From NCBI RefSeq assembly GCF_014799995.1, contig NZ_JAAVGY010000024.1:1-19045 (forward strand): a stretch of 19,045 nucleotides of DNA, read 5' to 3'. Below, in pieces: positions 1-7,512 of this stretch. The DNA comes from Helicobacter sp. (GTDB lineage: Bacteria > Campylobacterota > Campylobacteria > Campylobacterales > Helicobacteraceae). The stretch's first letter is position 1; every line of letters begins with the position of its first letter. Made by a program: the position numbers and the translations under genes. The notes beneath the pieces were generated by a model that saw nothing but the letters and a program-made list of their open reading frames with translations, ran no database searches and was not told where the DNA came from.

Positions 1-257
1 TATCTTATATTAAAGAATCCCATAAAAAAGAGATTTTAGAATATGAAGCAAAGGTTGCAAAGAATCCTAGTTTAAAACTTCCCAAACTAGAATCTTATCC
101 AGACTACAAAGAAGCCTTAAAAGAAAAAGAATGTTTGACTTATAAACTTGGAGTTGCCTTAATGCAAGCGGATAAAGATTGGTATAAAGGAGGATATTTA
201 AGATTCTATTTCTTTGAAGTGCCTAGACTTAAAAGAGAGTTTGGAGAGAAAAAATGA
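1..257 (+). CDS. C-terminal 84 codons of an unidentified gene (partial)
   Basis: An open frame runs in from the left edge and stops at the TGA at 255-257, which overlaps the ATG of the next gene (ATGA). The visible residues are charged and helical and end in a distinctive tail, with LTYKLGVALMQ, then DWYKGGY, then EVPRLKREFGEKK at the very end. From memory, a tail of this kind (YKLG..L..A...WYKGGY) occurs at the C-terminus of several Campylobacter and Helicobacter surface-polysaccharide enzymes, but I cannot name the catalytic domain, which lies outside the window. The coupling to the CBS-cupin gene puts it in the same nonulosonate/glycan operon. Confidence is high that it is coding and low on function. 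Confidence 0.75.
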   Translation, partial: SYIKESHKKEILEYEAKVAKNPSLKLPKLESYPDYKEALKEKECLTYKLGVALMQADKDWYKGGYLRFYFFEVPRLKREFGEKK

Positions 258-1018
258 AAAATGCCATACAAAATCTATCTATTAAAAATTGCGAAACACT
301 TCTTGATGCAATTTCTAAAATTGAAACAAACAAAATAAAAGCTGTTTTTGTTGCAGATAAAAATAATAAAATCATTGGGTGTTTGGTTGATGGAGATATT
401 CGTAGATGGTTACTCAAAAATCCCGATAAACTGCCAAATAAAGAAATCATTTCTCAACATTTTACTTTTAATAATTTTACTTATATCCTAAAAGATAATT
501 TTAATTTTGATAATCTCGCATCTCTCTTTGAGGATAAAAAAATTGATATTATCCCAATCTTAGATGAAAATAGATTATTATTTAACTTTATTACAAGAAC
601 AAACTTTCATTTCTTGCTACTCAATAATATTGCTTTGAAGCCTCATTTCAAACCTTTTTTATCTAAAGAAATGATGCATCAAATCTCTTCACGTCCTTGG
701 GGTTTTTATAAAAGTATTTTATTGACTAAAAATGTGCAATCAAAATTGATTACTTTGTTTCCCTATCAAATGATTAGCTTGCAAAAACATAAGAGGAGAG
801 AGGAACACTGGATTATTGTTTATGGCAGAGGGAAAATTGTTTTAGAGGATTCCTCTATCGATGCTTATGCAGGGAAATACATCTTTATCCCAAAAGGCTG
901 CAAGCATAGAATTATCAACACAGGCACAAAGAATCTTGTTTTTTGTGAAGTGCAGCTTGGAGACTATTTCGGAGAAGATGATATTATCAGATATGAAGAC
1001 AAATACAATAGGAGGTAA
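254..1018 (+). CDS. CBS-domain / mannose-6-phosphate-isomerase-type cupin fusion protein
   Basis: 254 residues in two parts. Residues about 8-125 look like a CBS pair (AVFVADKNNKIIGCLVDGDIR at 30-50, then DIIPILDENRLLFNFITR), the same kind of module found at the N-terminus of the PtmE-type nucleotidyltransferase of the Campylobacter legionaminic-acid pathway. Residues about 147-240 are a cupin like the C-terminal domain of ManC-type enzymes. Motif 1 is SLQKHKRREEHWIIVYGRG, with H179, E184 and H185 as likely metal or substrate ligands. Motif 2 is GKYIFIPKGCKHRIINTG. No nucleotidyltransferase domain is present, so it cannot itself activate a sugar. It may be an isomerase or a nucleotide-sensing regulator for the operon. 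The start overlaps the previous stop, preceded by a GGAGA ribosome site. The domain calls are solid; the role is inferred from neighbours. Confidence 0.8.
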   Translation: MKNAIQNLSIKNCETLLDAISKIETNKIKAVFVADKNNKIIGCLVDGDIRRWLLKNPDKLPNKEIISQHFTFNNFTYILKDNFNFDNLASLFEDKKIDIIPILDENRLLFNFITRTNFHFLLLNNIALKPHFKPFLSKEMMHQISSRPWGFYKSILLTKNVQSKLITLFPYQMISLQKHKRREEHWIIVYGRGKIVLEDSSIDAYAGKYIFIPKGCKHRIINTGTKNLVFCEVQLGDYFGEDDIIRYEDKYNRR

Positions 1019-1020
1019 AA

Positions 1021-1905
1021 ATGGAAAATATTGTTTATTCACAACCACAAGTGATTGCCGAAATTGGTTGCAACCACAAAGGAGAAATGGGAATTGCTAA
1101 GGAGTTAATGAGACTAGCCAAAAACACTGGAGCAAAAGTCGCTAAATTTCAAAAACGAAACAACAAAGAACTTCTTTCGGAGGAACAATACAATTCTCCT
1201 CACCCTAATCCTAAAAATTCTTATGGCAAAACCTATGGAGAACATAGAGAATTTTTAGAATTTACAAAGGAACAACATAGAGAATTGCAACTTTACGGTC
1301 AAGAAATAGGTATTATTTATAGCACATCAGTATGGGATTGCACTAGCGCACAAGAAATTATAGAGCTTGCTCCACCACTCATCAAAGTGCCATCTGGCTG
1401 CAATACAAATTTAGCATTATTGGAGATATTAAGAGATACTTATCAAGGAGAGATTCATATTTCTTTGGGTATGAGCACAACCCAAGAAATAGATGCTATT
1501 ATTGATTTATTTAAAAGTAAAAATAAGACGAAATCTCTAGTATTATACGCTTGCACTTCTGGCTATCCCATTGCTTCCAATGAAGCTTGCCTGCTAGAAA
1601 TTGTAAAATTAAGAGAAAAATATCAAGACTTGATTCACTGCGTTGCTTATTCTGGACATCACTTGGGAATTAATTTAGATATGGCGGCTTTTACATTAGG
1701 TGCAAAATATATTGAACGACATTTCACGAAAGATAAAACTTGGAAAGGCACAGATCACAGTGCCTCTTTAGAACCTAACGAATTAGCAAATCTCGTTAGT
1801 GGTCTTAATGAAGTTTATGAATCTCTGCGATTTAAGGAACAAGACATTTTAGAGATAGAGATTGCACAAAGAAATAAATTAAAATTTGGTTGCTACAAAC
1901 AATGA
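1021..1905 (+). CDS. neuB: NeuB-family nonulosonic acid (sialic-acid-type) synthase, short form
   Basis: 294 residues of the NeuB TIM-barrel family, which condenses phosphoenolpyruvate with a six-carbon aminosugar (or its 6-phosphate) to make a nine-carbon 2-keto-3-deoxy acid in the cytoplasm. Visible motifs: AEIGCNHKG near the N-terminus (E14), AKFQKR (41-46), PSGCNTN (124-130), the metal-site stretch YSGHHLG (H213/H214), and IERHFTKDKTWKGTDHSASL (231-250, H234). The protein ends straight after the barrel, so the C-terminal SAF/antifreeze-like domain of typical NeuB enzymes (usually about 335-350 residues) is absent. A strong AGGAGG lies six bases before the ATG, and its stop overlaps the next start. 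With the fused phosphatase next door, I infer a 9-phosphate synthase (NeuAc-9-P or KDN-9-P type) rather than a free-sugar synthase. Confidence 0.9.
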   Translation: MENIVYSQPQVIAEIGCNHKGEMGIAKELMRLAKNTGAKVAKFQKRNNKELLSEEQYNSPHPNPKNSYGKTYGEHREFLEFTKEQHRELQLYGQEIGIIYSTSVWDCTSAQEIIELAPPLIKVPSGCNTNLALLEILRDTYQGEIHISLGMSTTQEIDAIIDLFKSKNKTKSLVLYACTSGYPIASNEACLLEIVKLREKYQDLIHCVAYSGHHLGINLDMAAFTLGAKYIERHFTKDKTWKGTDHSASLEPNELANLVSGLNEVYESLRFKEQDILEIEIAQRNKLKFGCYKQ

Positions 1906-3065
1906 AAATAGCATTCATTCCCCTAAGATGCGGTAGTAAAAGCATACCTTTAAAAAATATTAAACCTTTTTGTGGTAAGCCATTGGTATTTTGGAATCTA
2001 CAAGCTTTGGAATATTCCACAATTGATAAGATTGTTGTAGCCACTGATTGTAACAAGATTGAAAATATTATCAAAAGTTTTCAATTTTCTAAAGTTGAAA
2101 TTTATAGAAGAGACGCAGAAAATGCACAAGATAGTTCTAGCACAGAATCCGTAATGTTAGAATATCTAACAAAAAATAACTTCCAACAAAAAGATATTTT
2201 TATGCTTGTGCAAGCTACTTCCCCTCTGACAGAGACAAAAGACTTCAATCAAGCATTGGAAAAATTTAAAAACACATCTTGTGATAGTTTATTGAGCTGC
2301 GTAAGAACAAAAAGATTTTTTTGGGATTTAGAATCACAAGCCATAAATTATAATTTTTCAAATAGACCTAGACGACAAGACTTTGAAGGGCTATTTATGG
2401 AAAATGGTGCTTTTTATATCAGCAGGATTGCTGATATTTTGCACTCCAAAAATAGAATCAGTGGCAAAATTGCAATCTATGAAATGGAGGAATACAAAGG
2501 AATAGAAATAGATGAACCTGTGGATTGGGAAATCGCCCAAATGCTTATGCAAAATTATCAAAGCGATAGATTTAAGCCCAAAAAACACAAAATCAAACTT
2601 TTCGTCAGTGATGTAGATGGAACTCTAACAGATGGGGGAATGTATTACTTTGATAATGGAATAGAGGGTAAAAAATTTAATACAACTGACGGAAAAGGAT
2701 TTGAAATTTTAAGAAAATATGAAATCAAGACAGGAATCTTAACGGGAGAAAATAATAAAATCATCACCAAAAGAGCAAATAAACTCAAAATAGACTACAT
2801 CTATATGGGCTTAAATGCCAAGCAAAAACTAAAAAGATTGGAATCAGTTTGCAAAAAAGAAAAAATCAATCTCTGTAATGTGGCTTATGTCGGTGATGAC
2901 ATCAATTGTATTCCCGTCTTAGAAAAGGTTGGCATAAAAGCTTGCCCAAGCAATGCGCATTACAAAGTTAAAAATCTTAAAGGCATTATTCGTCTATCAA
3001 AAAGTGGTGGAGAAGGTGCTGTCAGAGAATTTATTGATTTAATATTACAAGGAGATAAACAATGA
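1902..3065 (+). CDS. neuA: CMP-nonulosonate synthetase fused to a HAD (KDO-8-P/Neu5Ac-9-P-type) phosphatase
   Basis: 387 residues, starting at the ATG that overlaps the neuB stop; the in-frame TTG-type extension upstream is less likely. Residues 1-225 are an acylneuraminate cytidylyltransferase: FIPLRCGSKSIPLKNIKPF at 5-23 in place of the usual ARGGSKGI nucleotide loop, QATSPLT (104-110), and the substrate-end signature MENGAFYI (166-173). Residues 230-387 are a HAD phosphatase of the KdsC type: SDVDGTLTDGG with nucleophile D237 and D239, TGE (281-283), YVGDDIN (329-335), and the tail GGEGAVREFIDLIL. It could therefore remove a 9-phosphate and then load the sugar onto CMP in one polypeptide. 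The cysteine at position 10 in the nucleotide loop is unusual and worth checking. Operon position immediately after the synthase supports sequential steps of one pathway. Confidence 0.88.
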   Translation: MKIAFIPLRCGSKSIPLKNIKPFCGKPLVFWNLQALEYSTIDKIVVATDCNKIENIIKSFQFSKVEIYRRDAENAQDSSSTESVMLEYLTKNNFQQKDIFMLVQATSPLTETKDFNQALEKFKNTSCDSLLSCVRTKRFFWDLESQAINYNFSNRPRRQDFEGLFMENGAFYISRIADILHSKNRISGKIAIYEMEEYKGIEIDEPVDWEIAQMLMQNYQSDRFKPKKHKIKLFVSDVDGTLTDGGMYYFDNGIEGKKFNTTDGKGFEILRKYEIKTGILTGENNKIITKRANKLKIDYIYMGLNAKQKLKRLESVCKKEKINLCNVAYVGDDINCIPVLEKVGIKACPSNAHYKVKNLKGIIRLSKSGGEGAVREFIDLILQGDKQ

Positions 3066-4134
3066 AAACATTAAATAATGGGGGGGGGGGCAGAATGCCC
3101 TTATACGCTATGGTAAGGAATTTGATAATACAAAAATCCTTAGAACTCCACAATGGATTAAAGAACAAGTTGCTAAATGCAATAGTAAAGCAAACAAATT
3201 TCTTAAGCAACCAAGAAAAATTCTAAAGGCTTGTCCTATGTGTAATGGTGCTTCCTTAAAGCCTTATGTAGAAGTCTATGGATTCCACTATGTAGAATGT
3301 GAAAATTGTGAAAATCTTTTTATCAAAGACCCATTAAAAAATATTGCGCAACTCTATCAAAACGATGGCACAGAAAGTAACTTTGATGATGCCTATTATA
3401 GCAATAATGTTTTTCCCATAAGATTGGAAGTAATTTCAAAGCCCAAAGCAAACTTTATCAACAAAACTTATCAAAACACAAACAAAATCGCAAGAAATCC
3501 TCTGTGGTTAGATATTGGCTGTGGTGCTGGAGAACTCCTCTATGCAGCAAGAGAATTGGGATTTGACATTTTAGGATTTGAATCCGATACAAAAGCAGTG
3601 CAGTTTGCAAATAATAAATTGGGTAATGATATTGTTCAAGAGGGGTTTTTGGATATTAATTCTTGTGATTCAAATTTACTAAAATCCATACAAGATTCTC
3701 AAATCATTTCTTTTTTAAATGTTTTAGAACATTTGGAGAACCCAAAAGAAACTTTAGAATTTTTCGGCAAAGAGATGAAAAAAGATTCTTTATTAGTTAT
3801 TGAAGTCCCGCGCCACCCGTCCCTAGCTTCTTTCGTTAATTTAGTTGCGCCCAATCAAGTATATCGGCATTTAATTGCCCCTTTGCATCTCAATATATTT
3901 AGTGAGAAATCTTTGGAATTAGTTTATAAAAAAGCGGGATTCAAACTTGTGGGCAAATGGGTATATGGACAAGGTTTTATGGATATTATTCACGCATTTA
4001 CAAATTTTGATAGGCAAAAAAATCTTTATAAGCAAATCAATCAAATCTCCAATGAGATTCAAAAGGTAATTGATAAAAATAACTTAGGAGATTTTTTATT
4101 TCTTGTCTTACAAAAAATTAAAGGAGAAAAATGA
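3062..4134 (+). CDS. Zinc-finger class I SAM methyltransferase, phase-variable, currently OFF
   Basis: The start ATG overlaps the previous stop. The sixth codon is followed by an 11-G tract, after which the start frame meets TAA at 3224-3226, giving only a 54-residue peptide. One more G (12) or two fewer (9) joins the start to a long open frame ending at 4134, about 357 residues. In that form CPMC (58-61) and CENC (80-83) form a probable zinc-binding pair, followed by the SAM motif LWLDIGCGAGEL (about 148-159) and the motif LNVLEHLENPKETL. Translation from an internal ATG (3238) would cut the zinc site. Comparable methyltransferases switched by poly-G are known in the Campylobacter flagellin glycosylation locus (ptmH/Cj1325 region). 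It probably methylates a nonulosonate or another glycan sugar. Family is clear; substrate is inferred. Confidence 0.82.
3080..3090 (+). repeat. Poly-G tract, 11 G (OFF; ON at 9 or 12)
   Basis: Eleven G in a row, preceded by ATTAAATAAT and followed by CAGAA. It lies at codon 7 of the zinc-finger methyltransferase gene. Frame counting from the ATG at 3062 shows the downstream frame is reached only with a multiple of three G. Confidence 0.97.
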
Positions 4135-4817
4135 CTCTAGCTATTATCCCAGCAAGAGCTGGGAGTAAGGGGATAAAAAACAAAAATTTAACTCTTTTAG
4201 ATGGCAAGCCTTTACTCTATTATACAATCCAAGCCGCAAAAAAAGCAAAATGTATTGATGAGATAGTCTTGAGCAGTGATGGGGAGGAGATTTTAGAATA
4301 TGGTAAATCTCAAGGAATCCAAACCCTTAAAAGACCAAGTTCATTGTCTCAAGATGACACAACAAGCGATAAAGTAATCCTACATACTTTAGAATTCTAT
4401 CCACAATATCAAAACATTATTCTGCTTCAACCCACATCACCCTTTAGAACAACAAGACATATAGAGGAATCTTTTGAGAGATTTAAAAAGCGAAATGCGA
4501 ATGCTCTTATTAGCGTTATCGCAATAGACAATAAAATTTTAAAAGCTTTTATACTAGACGATCAAGATAATCTCAAAGGAATTTGTAATGATTTTTTTCC
4601 TTTTATGCCTCGTCAAAGTCTCCCAACTTGTTTTATGAGTAATGGTGCAATCTATATCATAAAATCAGAGATCTTTAGGATAAATCCTACTTTTTTACCA
4701 CTCAATACAGACTATTATCTAATGGACAAGCAAAGCAGTTTAGATATTGATTGTATTGATGATCTCATCAATGCAGAGCAAATTATCAAAGGAAATATAA
4801 AATGCTACAACAGATAG
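4131..4817 (+). CDS. neuA: Second CMP-nonulosonate (acylneuraminate) cytidylyltransferase
   Basis: 228 residues, with its ATG overlapping the methyltransferase stop (ATGA). It carries the complete nucleotide-binding signature IIPARAGSKGIKNKNL (5-20), LSSDGEE, RPSSLSQDDTTS, LLQPTSPFR and the C-terminal MSNGAIYI and SSLDIDCIDDL segments. It is a single-domain enzyme, which is the usual size for LegF/PseF/PtmB-type CMP-legionaminate or CMP-pseudaminate synthetases. It transfers CMP from CTP to the 2-OH of a nonulosonic acid, supplying the donor for a glycosyltransferase. A second, clearly different synthetase sits about 1 kb upstream, so this one probably serves a different sugar. Which of legionaminic, pseudaminic or a derivative cannot be told from sequence. 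The gene immediately upstream is OFF, so its translation needs its own ribosome site (AAAGGAG just before the ATG). Confidence 0.9.
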   Translation: MTLAIIPARAGSKGIKNKNLTLLDGKPLLYYTIQAAKKAKCIDEIVLSSDGEEILEYGKSQGIQTLKRPSSLSQDDTTSDKVILHTLEFYPQYQNIILLQPTSPFRTTRHIEESFERFKKRNANALISVIAIDNKILKAFILDDQDNLKGICNDFFPFMPRQSLPTCFMSNGAIYIIKSEIFRINPTFLPLNTDYYLMDKQSSLDIDCIDDLINAEQIIKGNIKCYNR

Positions 4818-6128
4818 AATCTCTACTTATACAAGACAATATCAAGCCATATGCAGAGGAAATCTTAAAATGGGTTTCAAGTGAGGAGTTTCTCAAGCAC
4901 TCAAACCAACCTTTCCCTCCGCTACTCAATCCAGAGAATATTGATTATCATCAAATTCCTTGTGAGGTTGCTTGGGAATTAAACCTCCCTCTACCCCAAA
5001 AATTTAAATTTGTTTATTGGGGAAGTCACGGAGCGGGAAACACAGGCTTTGGAGTTTTTCTTGCTAAATATGATGGTGTCTGTTACTACTTTACAAACAG
5101 CAATGACAGCAAAGCAAATTATTATTACCTTTACAATCAAATCCTACATTCTAAAATCCTGCCACATCAATTTAGCTATTTAGCACTAAGGAATTTCTTG
5201 ACAGATAAAAATGCGCAAAAATTTCATCATCTAATCTATGCAGATAAAGCGATTAATTTAATCCGAGACCCTATTTCCACATTAAAACATTACATTGGTA
5301 TGAAGAGATATAACGATAAAAGTGCAAGATATTTTTCACTCGGTGCTGATTTGAATGCTATCTTTCCGAAATTGGTAGGATACACTGCAAATAATGGGGG
5401 GGGGGAGGATAAGTATCAGTATAATGCCGGATTTAAATTGCGCGGAGTATTGGATGGATTTTAGGTACAAAACATTCCACGATTCTCAATTGATTAATGC
5501 TTGCCCCAATATTCACAATACCTTAATCATTGATATGTCAGAAATTATCGGACAAAAAGCTTTCGACACAATGCAAAAAATCGCTAAATATTGTGATTTT
5601 AAGGGAATTTCTAACACGGAAAAAACATTTTTTGAAGAAAAAATATCCAAATATGAGGGAATTTTGCCACTCATTTGCCACATTCCGCAATGCAATAGTG
5701 ATATTTTTATCACAACAAAATATTGGATTCCAATCAATGGTGTTATACACTATGAAATCCAAAGTCGTTACGAGGGGATAAAGTTGCCACAAGAGATAAA
5801 AGATATAACGGATAAAATACTAGAAAACTCAACATGTGAAATTATTTTTGTCGTTGCCAAAGGAGAGGAAAAAAGACTTTTGGGACTTTCAGAGTTTGCA
5901 AAAGTCAAACAATATTGCAAATCTCTCGTTGAATGGATAGAAAAACAAAAAAGAATTGAGGATTCTAAAGCCTTGAGTGAGACCAAATTGCTTGATTATC
6001 TTTCAGCAAACAAACCTCTAGCAAAGAAGCTTGATAAAATTTTAGATGAACATTTAGTCTATATAAATAAGGCTCGTCCTGATATTGTAGAATCTTGGAA
6101 ATATTATCAAGAGTTTAAACAATTATGA
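4802..6128 (+). CDS. DUF2972-like sulfotransferase-like protein, phase-variable, currently OFF
   Basis: The first ORF starts at an ATG with AAAGGA ahead of it, overlaps the CMP synthetase by 16 bases and stops at 5464 (220 residues). It is interrupted by a 10-G tract; with 9 or 12 G it joins the frame ending at 6128, about 441 residues. Recognised segments match a family I recall from Campylobacter/Helicobacter as DUF2972: CEVAWELNLPLPQKF, then VYWGSHGAGNTGFGVFL, the arginine motif LIRDPISTLKHYIG, and the C-terminal INKARPDIVESWKYYQEF. The GSHGAGNTGF loop and the RDPxSTLKHY segment resemble the two PAPS-binding motifs of sulfotransferases. I therefore infer a sulfotransferase-like glycan or capsule modification enzyme. 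Last gene of the sugar operon. Family call good, activity tentative. Confidence 0.8.
5396..5405 (+). repeat. Poly-G tract, 10 G (OFF; ON at 9 or 12)
   Basis: Ten G after AAATAAT, followed by AGGATAAG. It lies mid-gene in the DUF2972-like protein. In the current frame the protein ends 20 codons after the tract; deleting one G restores the downstream frame. Confidence 0.97.
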
Positions 6129-6198
6129 GATTCTATTGTAGATTCTACTTTCATCATTGCGAGAAGTTGATACAACTTTCGTGGCAATGCAGAATCTC
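6127..6198. repeat. Nested palindromic intergenic repeat
   Basis: Arms GAGATTCT (6127-6134) and AGAATCTC (6191-6198) enclose CATTGC (6155-6160) with GCAATG (6184-6189) and AAGTTG (6164-6169) with CAACTT (6173-6178), leaving a 3-base loop. The outer left arm overlaps the stop codon of the DUF2972-like gene. There is no T-run, so it is more likely a dispersed palindromic element than a classical terminator, although it could protect the 3' end of the mRNA. Confidence 0.7.
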
Positions 6199-6213
6199 GC
6201 CTTGTACTTTTGG

Positions 6214-6231
6214 GATTCCTATTGTGGAATC
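6214..6231. repeat. Short inverted repeat GATTCC/GGAATC
   Basis: Perfect 6-base arms (6214-6219 and 6226-6231) with a 6-base loop, in the spacer between the sugar operon and the DUF262 gene. The rest of this 256-base spacer holds a promoter and no gene that I can see. Confidence 0.45.
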
Positions 6232-6337
6232 TCATTTGTACAAAATTTCACAACTCTAAAGATCTTCGTGATGACAAGATGGCGGATTCCACTACGAAGC
6301 AAAGCTAAAAATAATTTTAGTTTTAGGCTGAATTAAA

Positions 6338-6343
6338 TATAAT
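6338..6343 (+). promoter_or_regulatory. Likely -10 box (TATAAT) for the DUF262 operon
   Basis: A perfect TATAAT lies about 42 bases before the DUF262 ATG, within an AT-rich run, and no matching -35 hexamer is evident, which is normal for Helicobacter sigma-80 promoters. It is the only convincing promoter between the sugar operon and the defence-like genes, suggesting a separate transcription unit. Confidence 0.5.
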
Positions 6344-6384
6344 TTCAGGCAATTTAACTCCTAAAACAACGAAAGAAAGCGAAA

Positions 6385-7512
6385 ATGTCTAAAAATTTAG
6401 AAAACCTCAATCAAACAGAATCTAATAACGAAGAACTAGAGGGCGAATCCTCTCTAAATACAGAATCCCAAGAATATAAGCAAATCTATCCCTTAGAATC
6501 CATAAGGATAGAAAAGGGCAGAATGAGCCTTTATGAGATTAAAAGGCGGCAAGAAAGGGGTGATATTCAACTTGACCCAGAATTTCAAAGAGAAAAAGTT
6601 TGGGACTCTAAACAAAAATCCGAACTTATAGAATCTATACTTATGGGGATTCCTATTCCCGTGTTTTATTTTTTTGAAGCCAAAGATACAAAGATTCAAG
6701 TTGTAGATGGCAGACAAAGAATCTCTACTTTTATTGATTTCATGAATGACAAATTTAAGATAGGGGATTTGAATATTATCAAAAGTGTTGTCGGCAAGAA
6801 ATTTTCTGAATTAGAGCCGATACAGCAAAGAAAAATCGAAGACTATCAGATAGAAACCTATACGATTCAGCCTCCAACTCCGGAGCAAGTGAAGTTTAAT
6901 ATTTTTGATAGAGTCAATCGTGGTGGCACGAGACTCAACAATCAAGAAATGCGCAATGCCCTCTATCAAGGAGAATCCACCAAACTCATTAAAGAATTAA
7001 GCGAACTAGAGATTTTCAAACAAGCAACAGGCTATTCCATAAAAACAAATCACATGAAAGATAGATATATCATTTTGCGCTTTATTGGATTCTATCTTTA
7101 TCGCACTAAAAATCTTAAAGACATTGAATACAAAGGAAGCATTGATGGGTTTTTAGCAGAAGTGATGCAGTTTTTAAATGCTACTGATAATTATGAATTA
7201 ATCAGTGAATTAAAATTGGATTTCAAAAAATCTATGAGTTTTGCATTCAAAAATTACGGAGAAGATATTTTCCGTTTTGACAATCCTGACGGCATCAATA
7301 GAAGACCCATTAATATGGCATTATTTGAGAGTTTAGCTTACTTGTTTGTTTTATGCGAAAATAAAAGCAGAAAACCAAGCAAAAAAAGTATTACGACTTT
7401 AAAGAAAAAATTTGATGAATCAGGCAATTTTAGCAATAGCATTGATAGTACGCCTAGTGTAGAATACAGATTTAATAAAGTAGAGGAGTTTATTAATGAT
7501 TACAAGCCTTAA
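6385..7512 (+). CDS. DUF262 (ParB/GmrSD-like) domain protein, first gene of a defence-like trio
   Basis: 375 residues. After a hydrophilic, Glu/Asn-rich leader (1-32) comes a DUF262 domain: LYEIKRRQERGDIQLDPEFQ (49-68), REKVWD (69-74), the hallmark DGRQR (108-112) and NRGGTRLNNQEMRNALYQG further on. DUF262 is related to the ParB/sulfiredoxin nuclease fold and is the N-terminal nucleotide-dependent module of the GmrSD restriction enzymes. Here there is no recognisable DUF1524 HNH domain at the C-terminus, so DNA cleavage, if any, must come from this domain or a partner. Its end overlaps the ATPase gene by 17 bases. The upstream ribosome site is weak (GAAAG). I infer a subunit of an anti-phage system, not a full type IV restriction enzyme. 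Confidence 0.82.
   Translation: MSKNLENLNQTESNNEELEGESSLNTESQEYKQIYPLESIRIEKGRMSLYEIKRRQERGDIQLDPEFQREKVWDSKQKSELIESILMGIPIPVFYFFEAKDTKIQVVDGRQRISTFIDFMNDKFKIGDLNIIKSVVGKKFSELEPIQQRKIEDYQIETYTIQPPTPEQVKFNIFDRVNRGGTRLNNQEMRNALYQGESTKLIKELSELEIFKQATGYSIKTNHMKDRYIILRFIGFYLYRTKNLKDIEYKGSIDGFLAEVMQFLNATDNYELISELKLDFKKSMSFAFKNYGEDIFRFDNPDGINRRPINMALFESLAYLFVLCENKSRKPSKKSITTLKKKFDESGNFSNSIDSTPSVEYRFNKVEEFINDYKP

Noticed and set aside
3238..4134. Separate shorter methyltransferase starting at 3238
   Set aside because: It would begin inside the CPMC zinc pair and lacks a ribosome site; the frame is continuous with the ATG at 3062 through the tract.
5513..5986. Several minus-strand ORFs under the DUF2972-like gene
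   Set aside because: They are shadows of a conserved plus-strand frame and have no ribosome sites or recognisable motifs.
5394..6128. Independent gene starting at the ATG formed by the tract edge
   Set aside because: The start has no ribosome site and the encoded part is the C-terminal half of the DUF2972-like protein, so it is the other frame of one switchable gene.
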